From positions 4,335 to 68,334 of the forward strand of contig JAIESC010000123.1 of NCBI GenBank assembly GCA_019746355.1: DNA of 64,000 nt, written 5' to 3'. Source of the DNA: Xanthobacteraceae bacterium (GTDB taxonomy: Bacteria; Pseudomonadota; Alphaproteobacteria; Rhizobiales; Xanthobacteraceae). The notes under the pieces are model-generated. The model saw only the letters and a list, made by a program, of their open reading frames with translations, made no database searches and had not been told where the DNA came from. This document shows, one piece after another, positions 61,817-64,000 of this stretch. Positions within the stretch are counted from its first letter, which is position 1. Every line of letters begins with the position of its first letter. Both the position numbers and the translations under genes were made by a program.

Positions 61817-63304
61817 ATGCAGACCGCAGAAGCGCTTTGGGCCGATTTCTCGCGGCCGATCACCAATGCCGACGATTATCTCAAGTCGCTGCGCGGACGC
61901 GCCATGAACATCTTCTTCATGGGCCAGCGGGTGCCGGAACCGGTCGACCATCCGGTCATCAAGCCCTCGATCAACGCCATGGCGGAGACCTACCGCCTTG
62001 CGACCGAGCGGCCGGAACTCGGCAGCGTGAAGACCGAGATCGGCAACTGCCAGACCAACCGCTTCCTGCACGTGCCGACCGGGCCGGACCAGCTCGTGGC
62101 CAAGCATGAGATGCAGCGCGAGCTGGGGCGGCGCACCGGAACCTGCTTCCAGCGCTGCGTCGGCCTCGACGCCATCGGCGCATGCCATTCGATCACCTTT
62201 GACATCGATGCCGAACGCGGCACCGACTATCACCAGCGGTTCCTTGCGTTCCTGAAACGCGCGCAGAACGCCAACATCGTGATCGGCGGAGCGATGACCG
62301 ACCCGAAGGGCGACCGCTCCAAGGCGCCGCACCAGCAGAAGGACCCGGACATGTTCCTCCGGGTCGTCAAGCGCGACGACAAAGGCATCACCGTCTCGGG
62401 CGCCAAGCTGCACCAGACCGGCGCGGTCAACTCGCACTGGCTGATCTTCATGCCGACCATGCGCATGACCGAAGCCGACAAGGACTGGTCGGTGGTCGGC
62501 GCGGTGCGGGTCGACGCGCCGGGGCTCACTTACGTGGTCGGACGCCAGACCAACGACACCCGCGCGGTGGACGGCGGCGAGCTCGACGCCGGCAATGCGC
62601 GCTTCGCCGGCCAGGAATCGCTGATCGTGTTCGACAACGTGTTCGTACCCTACGAGCACGTGTTCATGGACAGCGAATGGCAGTACGCGGCGACGCTGGT
62701 CGAGCGGTTCACGACCTACCATCGCTCGTCGTACGTGTGCAAAACCGGGCTCGGCGACGTGCTGATCGGTGCCGCGGCGGAGGCCGCCTCGCACAACGGC
62801 GTCGAGAGCGTGTCGCACATCAAGGACAAGCTCGTGGAGATGACGCATCTCAACGAGACGATCTATTCAAGCTGCATGGCCGCGGCCTACCGCTCGAAGC
62901 CGATGGCGTCCGGCGCGTACCTCAACGACGAGATGCTGTCGAACGTCGCCAAGCACAACGTCACGCGTTTTCCGTTCGAGATCGCGCGGCTGGCGCAGGA
63001 CATCGCCGGCGGCCTCGTGGTGACGATGCCGTCGGAGAAGGACCTGCAGAACAACGAGATCGGCCCGCTGATCCGCAAATTCCTGCAAGGCCGCGACGGC
63101 GTGGAAACCATCGACCGGCTGCGGGTGCTGCGGCTGATCGAAAACATGACGATCGGGAGGAATGCCGTGGGCTATCTCACCGAAAGCCTGCACGGCGCGG
63201 GTTCGCCGCAGGCGCAACGCATCCAGATCGCACGCGGCATGAAGATCGAGGACAAGAAGGCCCGCGCCCGGGCGCTGGCCGGTGTCAGCGGGACAAAGAC
63301 GTAG
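61817..63304 (+). CDS. HpaB/4-hydroxybutyryl-CoA dehydratase-family protein
   Basis: A 495-residue member of the 4-hydroxyphenylacetate 3-hydroxylase superfamily (flavin-binding acyl-CoA dehydrogenase fold). It has the four-ligand pattern of the [4Fe-4S] dehydratase branch: Cys110 and Cys114 (GTCFQRC), then His302 and Cys308 (YHRSSYVCKTGLGD). In the Clostridium 4-hydroxybutyryl-CoA dehydratase the ligands are, from memory, Cys99, Cys103, His292 and Cys299, so pair spacing and separation fit nearly exactly. That argues for a radical FAD/Fe-S lyase or isomerase rather than a monooxygenase, although a flavin reductase gene lies next to it. GAGGACAGG precedes ATG 61817. Confidence 0.88.
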   Translation: MQTAEALWADFSRPITNADDYLKSLRGRAMNIFFMGQRVPEPVDHPVIKPSINAMAETYRLATERPELGSVKTEIGNCQTNRFLHVPTGPDQLVAKHEMQRELGRRTGTCFQRCVGLDAIGACHSITFDIDAERGTDYHQRFLAFLKRAQNANIVIGGAMTDPKGDRSKAPHQQKDPDMFLRVVKRDDKGITVSGAKLHQTGAVNSHWLIFMPTMRMTEADKDWSVVGAVRVDAPGLTYVVGRQTNDTRAVDGGELDAGNARFAGQESLIVFDNVFVPYEHVFMDSEWQYAATLVERFTTYHRSSYVCKTGLGDVLIGAAAEAASHNGVESVSHIKDKLVEMTHLNETIYSSCMAAAYRSKPMASGAYLNDEMLSNVAKHNVTRFPFEIARLAQDIAGGLVVTMPSEKDLQNNEIGPLIRKFLQGRDGVETIDRLRVLRLIENMTIGRNAVGYLTESLHGAGSPQAQRIQIARGMKIEDKKARARALAGVSGTKT

Positions 63305-63313
63305 CGCCGGCCA

Positions 63314-63856
63314 CTACCATCCGTGAGGAAAGTAGGCTTCGATCGGCACCGCGTGGACTTCGCCGGAGTGAAGCCTCCGATATCGGCCGCCAGCGAACAC
63401 CAGAGGCCGTCCGTGCTTCGCCGCATTCTCGTGCAGATCGACCACCCGCCCGACGAAGATCTCGTGGTCACCCCCGTCGTATCGGGCAAATGCCTCGCAT
63501 TCGAAGATCACAGTCGCATTTGGCAGCAGCGGAACGCCGGTCCGGCCGGTGCGGATGCCCTGCGCGGGCCATTTCTCGCCACCGGGGCGCGCGAAGTGGG
63601 ATGACAGATCCTCCTGCTCCTCATTGAGGACGTTGATGGCGTAGTGGGTGACCTCGCGCCACGCGGCGATGCTGCCGGACTGCCGGCGGATGCTGAACAG
63701 GACCAGCGGAGGATCGAGCGACAGCGAATTGAACGAGCTGACGGTCATGCCGAGCCGTTCGCCCTGCGCCGTCACCGTTGTAATGACGGTCACTCCGGTC
63801 GGGAACTGGCCAAGCGCATTTCGGAAGCGTCGGCTATCTGGCAACATTTTCGACAT
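63314..63856 (-). CDS. flavin reductase-domain protein (HpaC type)
   Basis: A 180-residue FMN-binding flavin reductase: FRNALGQFPTGVTVITTVTA, MTVSSFNSLSLDPPLVLFSI and YAINVLNEEQEDLSSHFA; HEIFVGRVVDLHE and a C-terminal GGRYRRL are family-typical. It supplies reduced FMN/FAD to a two-component monooxygenase, usually an HpaB-type partner. It is convergent with the HpaB-family gene (9-bp gap) and lies 9 bp after the MarR gene with which it is co-oriented. Confidence 0.92.
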   Translation of the reverse strand: MSKMLPDSRRFRNALGQFPTGVTVITTVTAQGERLGMTVSSFNSLSLDPPLVLFSIRRQSGSIAAWREVTHYAINVLNEEQEDLSSHFARPGGEKWPAQGIRTGRTGVPLLPNATVIFECEAFARYDGGDHEIFVGRVVDLHENAAKHGRPLVFAGGRYRRLHSGEVHAVPIEAYFPHGW

Positions 63857-63865
63857 CCTTGCGGA

Positions 63866-64000
63866 CTAGGCTTCGCCGAGCTCGGCCAGGAGATAGGTCT
63901 GCAGCGCCACCGCGCGCGCACCACTTTCGATCAGGCGGTCGACGACGCGGGTGAGCATCGCGAACTCCTCGTGGCTCAGGCAGCCGAACTCGACGTCGTT
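63866..64000 (-). CDS. MarR-family regulator, C-terminal part (cut by window edge)
   Basis: The last 44 residues of a reading frame entering from the right edge: FGCLSHEEFAMLTRVVDRLI, then ESGARAVALQTYLLAELGEA and a stop. The pattern 'LSxEEF..L..L.DRL' is typical of the C-terminal dimer helix of MarR regulators. It lies upstream of the flavin reductase gene with a 9-bp gap and may regulate it. The call is tentative because only the tail is visible. Confidence 0.55.
   Translation of the reverse strand, partial: NDVEFGCLSHEEFAMLTRVVDRLIESGARAVALQTYLLAELGEA

Noticed and set aside
61817..63856. A standard HpaB-HpaC 4-hydroxyphenylacetate hydroxylase pair
   Set aside because: The genes are convergent, not an operon, and the large protein has the Fe-S ligand set of the dehydratase branch.

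Overview
The window looks like chromosomal DNA from an alphaproteobacterium of the Hyphomicrobiales (Bradyrhizobiaceae/Xanthobacteraceae type). The grounds are high GC with strong third-position bias, serine-cycle genes, several tripartite tricarboxylate (Bug/TctC) binding proteins, a fused TctA-TctB permease, Cox-like molybdenum hydroxylase genes, and GTAGCCCGG...CGGGCTAC repeats of the kind I associate with that group. This placement comes from gene content, not from a marker gene. I saw no rRNA, tRNA, CRISPR array, prophage or intact insertion sequence.

Left third (1 to about 17.67 kb, visibly lower GC than the DNA to its right). A C1/serine-cycle block comes first: glyA, sgaA and a deleted panE-like gene on the minus strand, a divergent IclR regulator and a separate folD. 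Near-identical IclR-type palindromes lie upstream of glyA and of folD. Next is an accessory cluster with homologues of the E. coli allantoin-operon oxamate carbamoyltransferase (FdrA/AllF, DUF1116/AllG twice, DUF2877/AllH) and carbamate kinase. Divergent from it is a four-gene operon: ring-opening amidohydrolase, GlcG-like protein, cytoplasmic HpxW/YwrD-type gamma-glutamyltransferase homologue and LOG protein. The most economical reading, which is inference, is a pathway that opens a cyclic ureide, phosphorolyses the resulting acylurea to an amide acid plus carbamoyl phosphate, makes ATP from the carbamoyl phosphate and hydrolyses the amide acid. This is the best candidate for an undescribed system here. 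The block ends in a mosaic of truncated FAH, pyrE and GST fragments (17.33-17.73 kb) that looks like a recombination boundary.

Middle (18-34 kb): a Tct transporter (tctC and tctAB), an L,D-transpeptidase, a long gene-free stretch with a REP-like repeat and a strongly hairpinned element, a zinc alcohol dehydrogenase, an HpxZ/AtzH-like protein, an exonuclease-CBS-DUF294 fusion, a sodium:solute symporter with its small subunit, small membrane proteins, a frameshifted MFS remnant, a lipocalin-like protein and a hydrolase.

Right (35-56 kb): a complete livKHMGF ABC operon; a three-gene molybdenum hydroxylase operon whose Fe-S subunit is fused to a CoxG-like domain; a deacetylase-type amidohydrolase with a TctC protein; a UbiD decarboxylase; a hydrolase followed by a DctPQM TRAP transporter; a tandem HxlR regulator with Cys clusters; and an atypical SDR with an acyl-CoA synthetase.

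Far right (56-64 kb): a lower-GC five-gene catabolic module (racemase-like protein, amidase, TctC protein, amidohydrolase, divergent GntR regulator) bracketed by degenerate fragments of the neighbouring acyl-CoA synthetase gene. It is followed by an HpaB-family protein carrying the Fe-S ligand pattern of 4-hydroxybutyryl-CoA dehydratase, a convergent flavin reductase and the 3' end of a MarR-type gene.
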